A DNA stretch of 8,609 bases, taken from the NCBI GenBank assembly GCA_964515555.1, contig CAZEVY010000152.1, positions 1 to 8,609 on the forward strand, in the 5' to 3' direction. Shown here piece by piece: positions 1-6,044 of the stretch (its first letter is position 1; each line of letters opens with the position of its first letter). The notes below the pieces were generated by a model. That model had not been told where the DNA came from. It saw only the letters and a program-made list of their open reading frames with translations, and made no database searches. The stretch is from CAZEVY01 sp964515555. Lineage in GTDB: Bacteria > Acidobacteriota > Terriglobia > Bryobacterales > Bryobacteraceae. Made by a program: the position numbers and the translations under genes.

Positions 1-1248
1 GAAGAGCGCGTGGAAGGCGCGACGCGCACCGTCCGCCGGCGGACCCCGGAGCCGATTCGCCTGGCCGGCTTCAATCTCGGCGATTTCGAGAGCGTGCGCA
101 GCGACCGCGCCGGCTACTCGGTGGAGGTCTACGCCAACCGACGCGTTGAGGAGGCGCTACAGCCGCGCATGCGCGAGGCGCCGGTTCTGCCTCCGCCGCC
201 CATGCCCGGCCGCCGTTCCCAGACCCGCCCCGGCGACCTGATGGTGTTTCCCCCGCCGGCGCCGCCCGATCCCACGGCGCGGCTGAACGCGATGGCCGGC
301 GAGGTCGGCGACGCCTTCGAATTCATGACGAAGCACTTCGGGCCGCCGTCGGTGAAGACGCTCATGGTCTCGCCGATTCCCGGCGTCTTCGGCCAGGGAT
401 TTCCGGGAATCGTTTATCTCTCGACGCTCGCGTACCTCGATCCGAGTTCGCGGCCCGCGAGCGCGCGCGGCCAGGCTCACCAGGTGTTCTTCTCCGAGCT
501 GCTGCACGCGCACGAGACGGCGCACCAGTGGTGGGGCAACGTCGTCAGCTCGACCTCCTACCAGGACGACTGGCTGATGGAGGCGCTCGCCAACTACTCG
601 GCGCTGATGATGCTGGAGCGGCGGCGGGGCGCGCGAGCGCTGGACTCGGTGCTGGAATCCTACAAGACGCGCCTGCTCGAAAAGGACGAGGACGGCAACA
701 CGCGCGAGTCGATCGGCCCGATCCGCTGGGGGCTGCGGCTGCGGTCGTCGCACTCGCCCGACGCCTGGCGCGTGGTGATCTACGAGAAGGGAAGCTGGAT
801 CGTGCACATGCTGCGGCGGCGGCTGGGCGACGAGGCGTTCCTGAAGATGCTCGGCGAGGTGGCGCGGCGCTACCGCTACCAGCCGATTGACGCCGCGAAG
901 TTCTTCTCCCTGGCGGCCGGGTTCGTCCCCGCCGGGATGCCGGACGCGAAGCTCGACGGGTTCGTCGAGAACTGGATTCAGGGTACGGGCGTGCCGACGC
1001 TTCGCGTCTCCCACTCGGTGAAGGGCAAGGCGCCTAAGCTCGAGCTGACCGTGACGGTCACGCAGTCCGAGGTGGCCGACGAGTTCAGCGCGCTGGCGCC
1101 GGTGGAAGTGCAGGTGCGCGGCGCGAAGCCCGTAACGCGCTGGGTGCGCACCGCCTCCGACCCGGTGTCGTTCACCATGCCGCTGCGGCAGGCGCCGGTG
1201 AAGGTGTCGCTCGACCCCAACGACAGCCTGCTGGCCGTGAAACCGTAA
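1..1248 (+). CDS. M1-family metallopeptidase (aminopeptidase N-like), 3' part only
   Basis: The frame is open from the first base, so the 5' end lies outside the window; 415 residues are visible. The zinc site is complete. HETAH lies at 511-525, and the third zinc ligand Glu (in WLMEALANY) follows the second His after 18 residues, giving the HExxH-x18-E pattern of peptidase family M1. A YEKGSWIVHML segment about 85 residues later fits the family's catalytic-tyrosine region. The last ~85 residues look like the beta-sandwich that follows the catalytic domain in this family. Two things are odd. Where classical M1 exopeptidases have GxMEN, about 40 residues before HExxH, this protein reads GQGFPG (391-408). 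A proline-rich insert lies at about 178-276. By family it would hydrolyse peptides from the N-terminus in a zinc-dependent way, but the altered substrate motif makes the specificity uncertain. Localisation cannot be judged without the N-terminus. Confidence 0.9.
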   Translation, partial: EERVEGATRTVRRRTPEPIRLAGFNLGDFESVRSDRAGYSVEVYANRRVEEALQPRMREAPVLPPPPMPGRRSQTRPGDLMVFPPPAPPDPTARLNAMAGEVGDAFEFMTKHFGPPSVKTLMVSPIPGVFGQGFPGIVYLSTLAYLDPSSRPASARGQAHQVFFSELLHAHETAHQWWGNVVSSTSYQDDWLMEALANYSALMMLERRRGARALDSVLESYKTRLLEKDEDGNTRESIGPIRWGLRLRSSHSPDAWRVVIYEKGSWIVHMLRRRLGDEAFLKMLGEVARRYRYQPIDAAKFFSLAAGFVPAGMPDAKLDGFVENWIQGTGVPTLRVSHSVKGKAPKLELTVTVTQSEVADEFSALAPVEVQVRGAKPVTRWVRTASDPVSFTMPLRQAPVKVSLDPNDSLLAVKP

Positions 1249-3753
1249 TCATCGCGAGGGCGCATCGACATGCATACGCACGCCGTCGGAGCGAACCGTC
1301 ACCAGCCCGTCGCGATCCGTCCGGAACACGCGTGCTCCCGAGCTCTCGAGGCGCGCGAGCACTTCGCGATGCGGGAAGCCGTAGGCGTTGCCGGCCCCGG
1401 CTGAGACGATCGCGAAGGCCGGACGCACGCGGTCGAGGAAGGGCGCCGTGGTCGATGTGCGGCTGCCGTGATGCGCGACCTTCAGCACATCGGCGCGGGC
1501 GAGGATTCCCTCGCCGACCAGCGACGACTCGACGCCCGCCTCGATGTCGCCGGTCAGCAGGAAGGTGTGGCGGCCGTGGGAGAGGCGCAGCACCAGGGAA
1601 TCGTTGTTGCGCGGTCCCGCCGCGGGGGCGTAATCCCGGGGGGGCGCGACCGCTTCGACGCGCGCGCCGCCCAGATCCATCCGATCGCCCTGCGCCACGC
1701 AGACGATCCGCGCCCGCGCGCGCCGCGCCGCGTCGAGCAGCTCACCGGAGGCGCCGCCGAGGGCAGTTCCGATCCACAGCTCGCGCGGGCGGAAGGCCTC
1801 GACGATAGCTGCCAGGCCGCCGACGTGGTCCCGATGGGCGTGCGTCGCGACGACCACGTCGAGGCGGCGGATCGAGCGGCTCCAGAGGTAGGGCGCCACC
1901 ACATCCTCGCCGATGTCGAGTCGCGACCGCCGGCCACTGCGGAACTCCGGCAGTCCGCCGCCGTCCACCAGCATGAGCTTGCCCTCCGGCAGGGCGACCA
2001 GCAGTGCGTCGCCCTGGCCGACGTCGATGGCCGTCATTTCCAGGTCGCCGGCCGCCACGCGCGGGGCGAAGGGGTGCCATACCACTGCCGCCGCTCCGGC
2101 AACGAGGGCAGCCACCGCCACGACGCGGAGGAGCGGCCGGGCGCGCAGCGTGAACGCGCACGCGATGAGCGATGCGATCGTCGCCGCGGCCAGCCACGGC
2201 GGCGGGTCCGGCACGCGCCAGTGCGGCTCGAACGCCGCGTGCCATGCGACCGCGCGATCGGCCGCCGCCAGCAGCCATCGCGCCGCCGCGGCCGGAAGCG
2301 TCCACTCCGTGAGTACCGCCAGGAAGCCCGCGGGGATCGCGAGATTCAGCAGCACCGCGACCGGGAGGTTCGCGGCGACGGCGGTCAACGAGACGCGATG
2401 AAAGTAGAGCGCCATCGGCAGCGCCAGCCCGATCTGCATCAGCGCCGAGACCACTGCGAGATCGTGCACCCAGAATCCGGCTCGCAGCGGCGGCGTCAGC
2501 AGCCACAGCGCCACGCGCGACGGCAGGCGCGTCCAAAGCGCGATGGTTTCGGCGATCAGACGCAGCTCGACGCGGAAGGACGCCACCCGAGGCTCCAGCC
2601 GGGGGTCGCGGTCGTGATCGGCGAGGCCGTCGAGCGCCCGCGCGTAGGGGGCGCTGCGCCGCTCGATCCAGGGCGCCGCCAGCGCGCCGATCACCGCCAC
2701 CGATAGGAAGGAAAGCTGGAAGCTGGTGTCGAACAGCGCATCGGGATCGGCGATCAGGAACGCGATGGCGACCGCCGCGAGCAGATTGAGGATCCGCGCC
2801 TTCCGGTAGAACCATCGGCAGAGAAAGAACATCGTCATGCCGGCGGCGGCGCGCATCACGGGGGCGCTCGCGCCGGCGACCAGCGCATAGAGCCAGGCGA
2901 ACACGGCGGCCAGCGCCAGCGCCGGCCCGGCGCGCAGCCCGCAGACTCGAAGCAGCAGGAGCACCATGCCGGCCAGCAGCGTGACGTGCAGTCCGGAGAT
3001 GACGAGCGCGTGATAGGTTCCGGTGCGGCGATAATTCTCCGTCCAGGCGTCGTCGACGCCGGAGTCGTCGCCGACGAGCAGACCGCGCATCATCGACGAG
3101 GTGTAGGCGTCGCCGGCATGCAGCCGTCCGATGCGCTCCAGCGCGCGCGCGCGAACGGCGTGAATCCACGCCATCCACGCCGATCCGCAGCGTCCGGGCA
3201 GACGCCGGACGTGCGCCGTCCCGCGCACCGAGGCCAGCGCGTAAATGTGCTGGCGCGCCAGGTAGCCCGTATAATCGAAGCCCCCCGGGTTGCGGAAGCC
3301 GCCGGGCGGGCGCAGGCGCGCGTCGATCTCCACGCGGTCGCCGTAGTGGAGCGCGGGCGGCGGTTCCTCGTCGCGCAGGTAAACGCGAGCGAGCGCGCGC
3401 ACGCCGGGGCGCAACTCGATCGGGAACGACTGCCGCCCGGCGTCCATCACCGGAGGCTCGACGACGCATCCCCGGATGGCGGCGTCGCGCGGCGAGGCGA
3501 GATCGGCGGGAGGCTCGCGCCGGTGCGCGATCTCGACGAGAGCGCCGCCCAGCAGAACGATCGCGAAGACGCCGGCGGTGGCCGCGACAGGCAGGCGCCT
3601 CCACAGGGCGACGGCCGCGAGCACGCCCGCGGCTGTGAAGGCGGGAATCACCTCGCCGGCCGCAAGACCGGTAAATCGCGACGCGACGATGCCCAGCGCC
3701 AGCGCCAGGAAAGGGAGCAACAACGGATCGCGCCCCGTGTTCATCGGGTTCAT
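1249..3753 (-). CDS. comEC: ComEC/Rec2 DNA-internalisation channel protein
   Basis: This 834-residue protein has the three-part ComEC layout. The N-terminal part has membrane segments and a soluble DUF4131/OB-like region with NPGGFDYTGYL near residue 155. The Competence membrane domain carries the signature ALVISGLHV near residue 252 and SFQLSFLSVAVI further on. The C-terminal metallo-beta-lactamase-like domain runs from about residue 570 to the end. That last domain is intact: IDVGQGD, LMLVDGGG, THAHRDHVGG (H638, H640, D642, H643), NNDSLVLRL, LLTGDIE, LKVAHHGS and a final GFPHREVL. In the family, ComEC forms the inner-membrane channel for single-stranded DNA during transformation, and the lactamase-like domain is thought to act as the nuclease. 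A soluble, charged stretch of roughly 40 residues (about 365-405) interrupts the membrane domain. The start could be ATG at 3753 or at 3744; neither has a Shine-Dalgarno sequence. No other competence gene is nearby. Confidence 0.95.
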   Translation of the reverse strand: MNPMNTGRDPLLLPFLALALGIVASRFTGLAAGEVIPAFTAAGVLAAVALWRRLPVAATAGVFAIVLLGGALVEIAHRREPPADLASPRDAAIRGCVVEPPVMDAGRQSFPIELRPGVRALARVYLRDEEPPPALHYGDRVEIDARLRPPGGFRNPGGFDYTGYLARQHIYALASVRGTAHVRRLPGRCGSAWMAWIHAVRARALERIGRLHAGDAYTSSMMRGLLVGDDSGVDDAWTENYRRTGTYHALVISGLHVTLLAGMVLLLLRVCGLRAGPALALAAVFAWLYALVAGASAPVMRAAAGMTMFFLCRWFYRKARILNLLAAVAIAFLIADPDALFDTSFQLSFLSVAVIGALAAPWIERRSAPYARALDGLADHDRDPRLEPRVASFRVELRLIAETIALWTRLPSRVALWLLTPPLRAGFWVHDLAVVSALMQIGLALPMALYFHRVSLTAVAANLPVAVLLNLAIPAGFLAVLTEWTLPAAAARWLLAAADRAVAWHAAFEPHWRVPDPPPWLAAATIASLIACAFTLRARPLLRVVAVAALVAGAAAVVWHPFAPRVAAGDLEMTAIDVGQGDALLVALPEGKLMLVDGGGLPEFRSGRRSRLDIGEDVVAPYLWSRSIRRLDVVVATHAHRDHVGGLAAIVEAFRPRELWIGTALGGASGELLDAARRARARIVCVAQGDRMDLGGARVEAVAPPRDYAPAAGPRNNDSLVLRLSHGRHTFLLTGDIEAGVESSLVGEGILARADVLKVAHHGSRTSTTAPFLDRVRPAFAIVSAGAGNAYGFPHREVLARLESSGARVFRTDRDGLVTVRSDGVRMHVDAPSR

Positions 3754-3782
3754 GGAAGTGGTCTGATGTAGTAGTGCGGACC
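3754..3782. promoter_or_regulatory. 29-bp divergent intergenic region between comEC and the Kelch gene
   Basis: All upstream DNA between two divergent start codons fits in 29 bp, so each gene's promoter must lie in this gap or inside the opposing gene. The best -10-like sequence is TAGTAG at 3769-3774 on the + strand, which reads TACTAC-like on the - strand, so one short element could serve both directions. If used on the + strand it would start transcription almost at the ATG (3783). No convincing -35 box is seen. The element is weak by sequence alone. Confidence 0.3.
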
Positions 3783-5378
3783 ATGCGAGAGGTTCTCACG
3801 AGGACGGCGGGGGCGTTGCTGTTGTGCGCCGCCCGCGCCGGTGCACAGGGCATCTGGGAGCCGCGCGCCGACTACCCGGACTTCGCCACGGAAGCCTCGG
3901 CCGCGGCCATCGGCGGCAGGATGTACGTCGTCTGCGGCCTGACGCCGCGCGGGTCCATCAACTCGCTTCACATCTACGACGCGCGCACCGACTCCTGGAC
4001 GCAAGGCGCGCCCGCGCCGCTCGACGGCGGCGGCGATCACTGCAACGTGGCGGCCGCGGGCGGCAGGCTGTATCTTCTCGACGCGATCCGCATCGGGTCG
4101 GCGTTCACCGACGGCAACACCTATGAATACGACCCGTCCACGAACCGCTGGCAGACGGTGGGGCGCATGAACCTGCCGCGCGCGGCCAGCGGCGTGGCGG
4201 CCATCGGGACGAAGATCTACGTCGCCGGCGGACTGCTCGGCGGCATCAGCTCGGCGGCCTTCGAGGTGTTCGACACGGTGGCTCGCACATGGGCGGTACT
4301 GCCCGACATGCCGACGGCGCGCGATCACCTGACGGCGCAGGCCGCCGGCGGGAAGTTCTACGCCATCGCCGGCCGCGCGGCGCAGGAGTTCACCGCCAAC
4401 GAGGAATACGACCCGGCGACGAACGCCTGGCGGGCGCGGCGGCCGATTCCGACCCGGCGAGGCGGTCCGGGCAGCGGAACCATCGGAGGGCGCATTCAGG
4501 TGTTCGGCGGCGAGGGAGACAGCGGCACGCCCGAGGCGACCTATCGGCAGAACGAAGAGTACGATCCGGCCGCCGACACCTGGCGGGCGCTCGCGCCCAT
4601 GATCACGCCGCGGCACGGCCTCTATGGAGCCACCATCGACGACCGCATCTTCGCGCCCAGCGGCGGGCCGCGGGCGGGCGCGTTCTTCTCGCCGACTCTG
4701 GAGGTGTTCTACCTTCCTCCGGCGCAGCCGCCCACGATCGAGGCGCGCGGCGCGCGCAACGCCGCCAGCTTCGAGGAGGGACTGGCGCCCGGAGCCCTGG
4801 CGTCGCTGTTCGGCGAGCGCTTTTCGTTCGGCGAGCAGGCGGCCGTGCGGCTTCCCTTGCCGGTGCGCATGAACGCCGTCGAGGTTCGGGTGAACGACGC
4901 CCCGGTCCCGCTCATCTTCGTATCGGCGCGGCAAGTGAACTTCCTGATCCCACCGGGCGCCGCTACCGGCGCGGCGCGGGTGGCGGTGTCGAACGCCGGG
5001 TCGTCCAGCGCCGTGTTCAACGTGAACCTGGAGGACGCTGCGCCGGGGATCTTTTCGCTGGAGGAGTCGGGGCGCGGGCAGGGAGCGATTCTCATCGGCA
5101 ACACGGCGACAGTGGCCGGTCCCGGTGCCCGCGCGGCGCGACGCGGCGAAGCAGTCGAGATCTACTGCACCGGTCTGGGTCGCGATCCCCGCGTCACCGT
5201 CACCATCGGCGGCGCCGACGCCGTTGTGCTCTTCGCCGGGCGCGCGCCGGGCTTCGAAGGACTCGACCAGGTGAACGCGGTCGTGCCGGCGGGCGCGGCG
5301 ACGGGCGCGGCCGCAGTGGTGGTGGTCCGCGCGGCGAACGGCCGATCGAGCAACGCCGTGACGATGGCGGTGGAGTAG
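3783..5378 (+). CDS. Secreted Kelch beta-propeller protein with Solibacter-type (TIGR03437) C-terminal domain
   Basis: The 531-residue product starts at ATG 3783; a GTG at 3774 would add three residues. I prefer the ATG because it gives a compact signal peptide (R-rich start, GALLLCAA core, AGA-Q cleavage site near residue 21). Residues ~37-312 hold Kelch-type repeats. Five strand-4 motifs of the form (Y/F)D....(T/S/A/N/R)W are visible (YDARTDSW, YDPSTNRW, FDTVARTW, YDPATNAW, YDPAADTW), and a sixth, incomplete blade closes the propeller. Residues ~318-531 match the Solibacter C-terminal domain TIGR03437: ARNAASFEEGLAPG, SLFGERFS, RQVNFLIPPGAATG, APGIFSLEE, YCTGLG and DQVNAVVPAG. The function of that domain is unknown. 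The protein is expected to be exported and probably binds a protein or glycan, since Kelch propellers are mostly binding scaffolds. The upstream cysteine (LLLC) does not fit a lipobox. There is no Shine-Dalgarno sequence. The peroxiredoxin gene follows after 17 bp. Confidence 0.9.
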   Translation: MREVLTRTAGALLLCAARAGAQGIWEPRADYPDFATEASAAAIGGRMYVVCGLTPRGSINSLHIYDARTDSWTQGAPAPLDGGGDHCNVAAAGGRLYLLDAIRIGSAFTDGNTYEYDPSTNRWQTVGRMNLPRAASGVAAIGTKIYVAGGLLGGISSAAFEVFDTVARTWAVLPDMPTARDHLTAQAAGGKFYAIAGRAAQEFTANEEYDPATNAWRARRPIPTRRGGPGSGTIGGRIQVFGGEGDSGTPEATYRQNEEYDPAADTWRALAPMITPRHGLYGATIDDRIFAPSGGPRAGAFFSPTLEVFYLPPAQPPTIEARGARNAASFEEGLAPGALASLFGERFSFGEQAAVRLPLPVRMNAVEVRVNDAPVPLIFVSARQVNFLIPPGAATGAARVAVSNAGSSSAVFNVNLEDAAPGIFSLEESGRGQGAILIGNTATVAGPGARAARRGEAVEIYCTGLGRDPRVTVTIGGADAVVLFAGRAPGFEGLDQVNAVVPAGAATGAAAVVVVRAANGRSSNAVTMAVE

Positions 5379-5395
5379 ACTGTACCTTTCCGACC

Positions 5396-5833
5396 ATGCT
5401 CTTCTCGAAGCCGCTCGCGCTGGGGTCGCCGGCGCCGCCGTTCATCTTGCCCGACGAAGAGGGCAACGTATTCGTGCTGAACCAGCAGCGCGGGCGGAAC
5501 GTGCTGATCATCTTCTATCCCGCCGACGACACGCCGGTCTGCACTTCACAACTGTGCGAGGTGCGGGACCTCTGGGAACGGCTCAAGGAAAGAGAGATTC
5601 TCGCTGTCGGCGTCAACTCGTTCGATGCCGCCAAGCACCAGCGGTTCAAGCGAAAGCACAACCTTCCGTTTCCGCTGCTGGTGGACGCCGGGCAGCGGGT
5701 GGCGAAGATGTACCGGGCCGGCGCGCCCTTCGTCGTGCGGCGGACGGTGTACCTCGTGGGCAAGGGCGGCACGATCCGCTACGCCCGGCGCGGAAAGCCG
5801 CCGATCGAGGAAGCGCTCGCGACCGCCGAGTAG
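5396..5833 (+). CDS. bcp: Thioredoxin-dependent peroxiredoxin, BCP/PrxQ type
   Basis: This 145-residue protein has the AhpC/TSA thioredoxin fold pattern of the BCP/PrxQ subfamily. GSPAPPFILPDEEG opens the fold. The active-site loop YPADDTPVCTSQLCEVRD carries peroxidatic Cys49 and a second Cys54 five residues on, the spacing typical of atypical two-cysteine PrxQ enzymes. An RRTVYLVGKGGTIRYA segment supplies the conserved active-site Arg (R116). In the family it reduces H2O2 and organic hydroperoxides, is recycled by thioredoxin, and acts in the cytoplasm. The length is close to the family norm, slightly short at the C-terminus. The reading frame stays open far upstream through the Kelch gene (from about 4289), but homology begins exactly at this ATG. 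There is no Shine-Dalgarno sequence before it. A TAGACT at 5376-5381 could be a -10 box for a nearly leaderless message; otherwise it is co-transcribed with the Kelch gene. Confidence 0.92.
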   Translation: MLFSKPLALGSPAPPFILPDEEGNVFVLNQQRGRNVLIIFYPADDTPVCTSQLCEVRDLWERLKEREILAVGVNSFDAAKHQRFKRKHNLPFPLLVDAGQRVAKMYRAGAPFVVRRTVYLVGKGGTIRYARRGKPPIEEALATAE

Positions 5834-5852
5834 GGCCGCACCCGTCGTATAT

Positions 5853-5895
5853 CCCCAGAGGGTACTGGGCCGTCACCCCAAAGAGGGGGTAGGCC
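5853..5895. repeat. Imperfect tandem repeat, two ~19-20-bp copies
   Basis: Copy 1 (5853-5871) reads CCCCAGAGGGTACTGGGCC and copy 2 (5876-5895) reads CCCCAAAGAGGGGGTAGGCC. They share the order CCCCA-AGAGGG-TA-GGCC with small insertions. The copies are offset by 23 bp, close to two helical turns, as is common for paired binding sites of a regulator. They also form the arms of a hairpin, so either DNA-binding or RNA-structure roles are possible. Confidence 0.45.
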
Positions 5896-5901
5896 ATACC
5901 C
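5860..5901 (+). terminator. Compound hairpin after the peroxiredoxin gene, possible terminator or RNA element
   Basis: Three nested stems are visible: GGGTA (5860-5864) with TACCC (5897-5901), GGCC (5868-5871) with GGCC (5892-5895), and ACCCC (5875-5879) with GGGGT (5886-5890) around a short AAAGAG loop. Small asymmetric internal loops separate the stems. It begins 26 bp after the peroxiredoxin stop, where a terminator would be expected. However, no T-run follows (CTTCAATTCC comes next), so a classical intrinsic terminator is not supported. Confidence 0.3.
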
Positions 5902-5915
5902 TTCAATTCCTTACT

Positions 5916-5943
5916 ATTCCTACCCCTGCGGAATTGTAGGGAT
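5916..5943. promoter_or_regulatory. Inverted repeat (candidate operator) overlapping the -35 region
   Basis: ATTCCTAC (5916-5923) and GTAGGGAT (5936-5943) form an 8-position inverted repeat with one G-T position and a 12-bp spacer. The right half overlaps the TTGTAG proposed as -35 box of the downstream operon. Its position would suit a repressor or a dimeric activator. The regulator is unknown. Confidence 0.35.
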
Positions 5944-5962
5944 ACCGATTCTGCTGTAGATT
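5934..5962 (+). promoter_or_regulatory. Candidate sigma70-type promoter for the sigma54-activator operon
   Basis: TTGTAG (5934-5939) and TAGATT (5957-5962) are separated by 17 bp within the AT-rich block. They match the consensus at 3 of 6 and 4 of 6 positions. A start near 5969 would give a leader of about 75 nt containing the hairpin and ribosome sites described at 5988-6033. No sigma54 (-24/-12) promoter was seen in this gap, so the activator gene itself does not appear to be RpoN-dependent from here. Confidence 0.35.
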
Positions 5963-5987
5963 TTGTATTCGTCTTTACCACTAACTT

Positions 5988-5994
5988 AAAGGAG
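5988..5994 (+). promoter_or_regulatory. Strong Shine-Dalgarno sequence far from its start codon
   Basis: AAAGGAG is the best ribosome-binding sequence in the window but lies 50 nt before ATG 6045, with no start codon of any kind at normal distance and none in frame in between. It directly precedes the hairpin at 5996-6033. Folding that hairpin out leaves about 12 nt between AAAGGAG and ATG, a workable spacing. Confidence 0.5.
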
Positions 5995-5995
5995 C

Positions 5996-6033
5996 ACGCC
6001 GGGGCGCGACAGGAGGACGGTCCGCCGCGGCGT
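5996..6033 (+). promoter_or_regulatory. Leader hairpin with AGGAGG in its loop
   Basis: Bases 5996-6001 pair with 6028-6033 (six pairs), then there is a G-G mismatch (6002/6027). Next, 6003-6006 pair with 6023-6026, C6007 is bulged, and 6008-6010 pair with 6020-6022. This makes 13 pairs, mostly G-C, around a 9-nt loop AGGAGGACG (6011-6019). The loop holds a second Shine-Dalgarno-like AGGAGG, 28 nt before the ATG. The structure lies between the upstream AAAGGAG and the start codon and is a candidate translational control element. Confidence 0.5.
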
Positions 6034-6044
6034 TAATCGCCCAA

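Larger units (their letters stand above)
5834..6044. other. 211-bp structured, partly AT-rich intergenic region
   Basis: This is the longest non-coding stretch in the window. From left to right it holds a tandem imperfect repeat that folds into a compound hairpin (5853-5901), an AT-rich block (about 5901-5990) that contrasts with the GC-rich surroundings, an inverted repeat overlapping a candidate promoter (5916-5962), and a GC-rich leader with two Shine-Dalgarno-like sequences (5988-6044). I see no small ORF with a plausible start and ribosome site in it. Confidence 0.7.

Noticed and set aside
1742..3853. Long 703-residue open frame on the - strand overlapping comEC
   Set aside because: The composition is Arg/Ala-rich with no recognisable motif; the 834-residue frame has every ComEC motif across the same bases.
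3789..3860. Possible lipoprotein signal (LLLC) in the Kelch protein
   Set aside because: The residue before Cys is Leu rather than Gly/Ala/Ser, while an AxA signal-peptidase I site follows shortly after.
3750..4934. 394-residue - strand frame opposite the Kelch gene
   Set aside because: Arg/Gly/Val-rich antisense shadow without motifs; it also spans the comEC start region and would conflict with it.
4289..5395. A very long open frame overlapping the Kelch gene and running in frame into the peroxiredoxin, as if encoding a 514-residue protein
   Set aside because: The overlapping part is Arg/Ala/Gly-rich, low-complexity shadow sequence of a GC-rich gene. Homology begins only at ATG 5396, and the Kelch frame is clearly the coding one.
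5860..5901. Strong intrinsic terminator for the peroxiredoxin gene
   Set aside because: The hairpin is real in sequence but no T-run follows it, so it is listed only as a low-confidence element.
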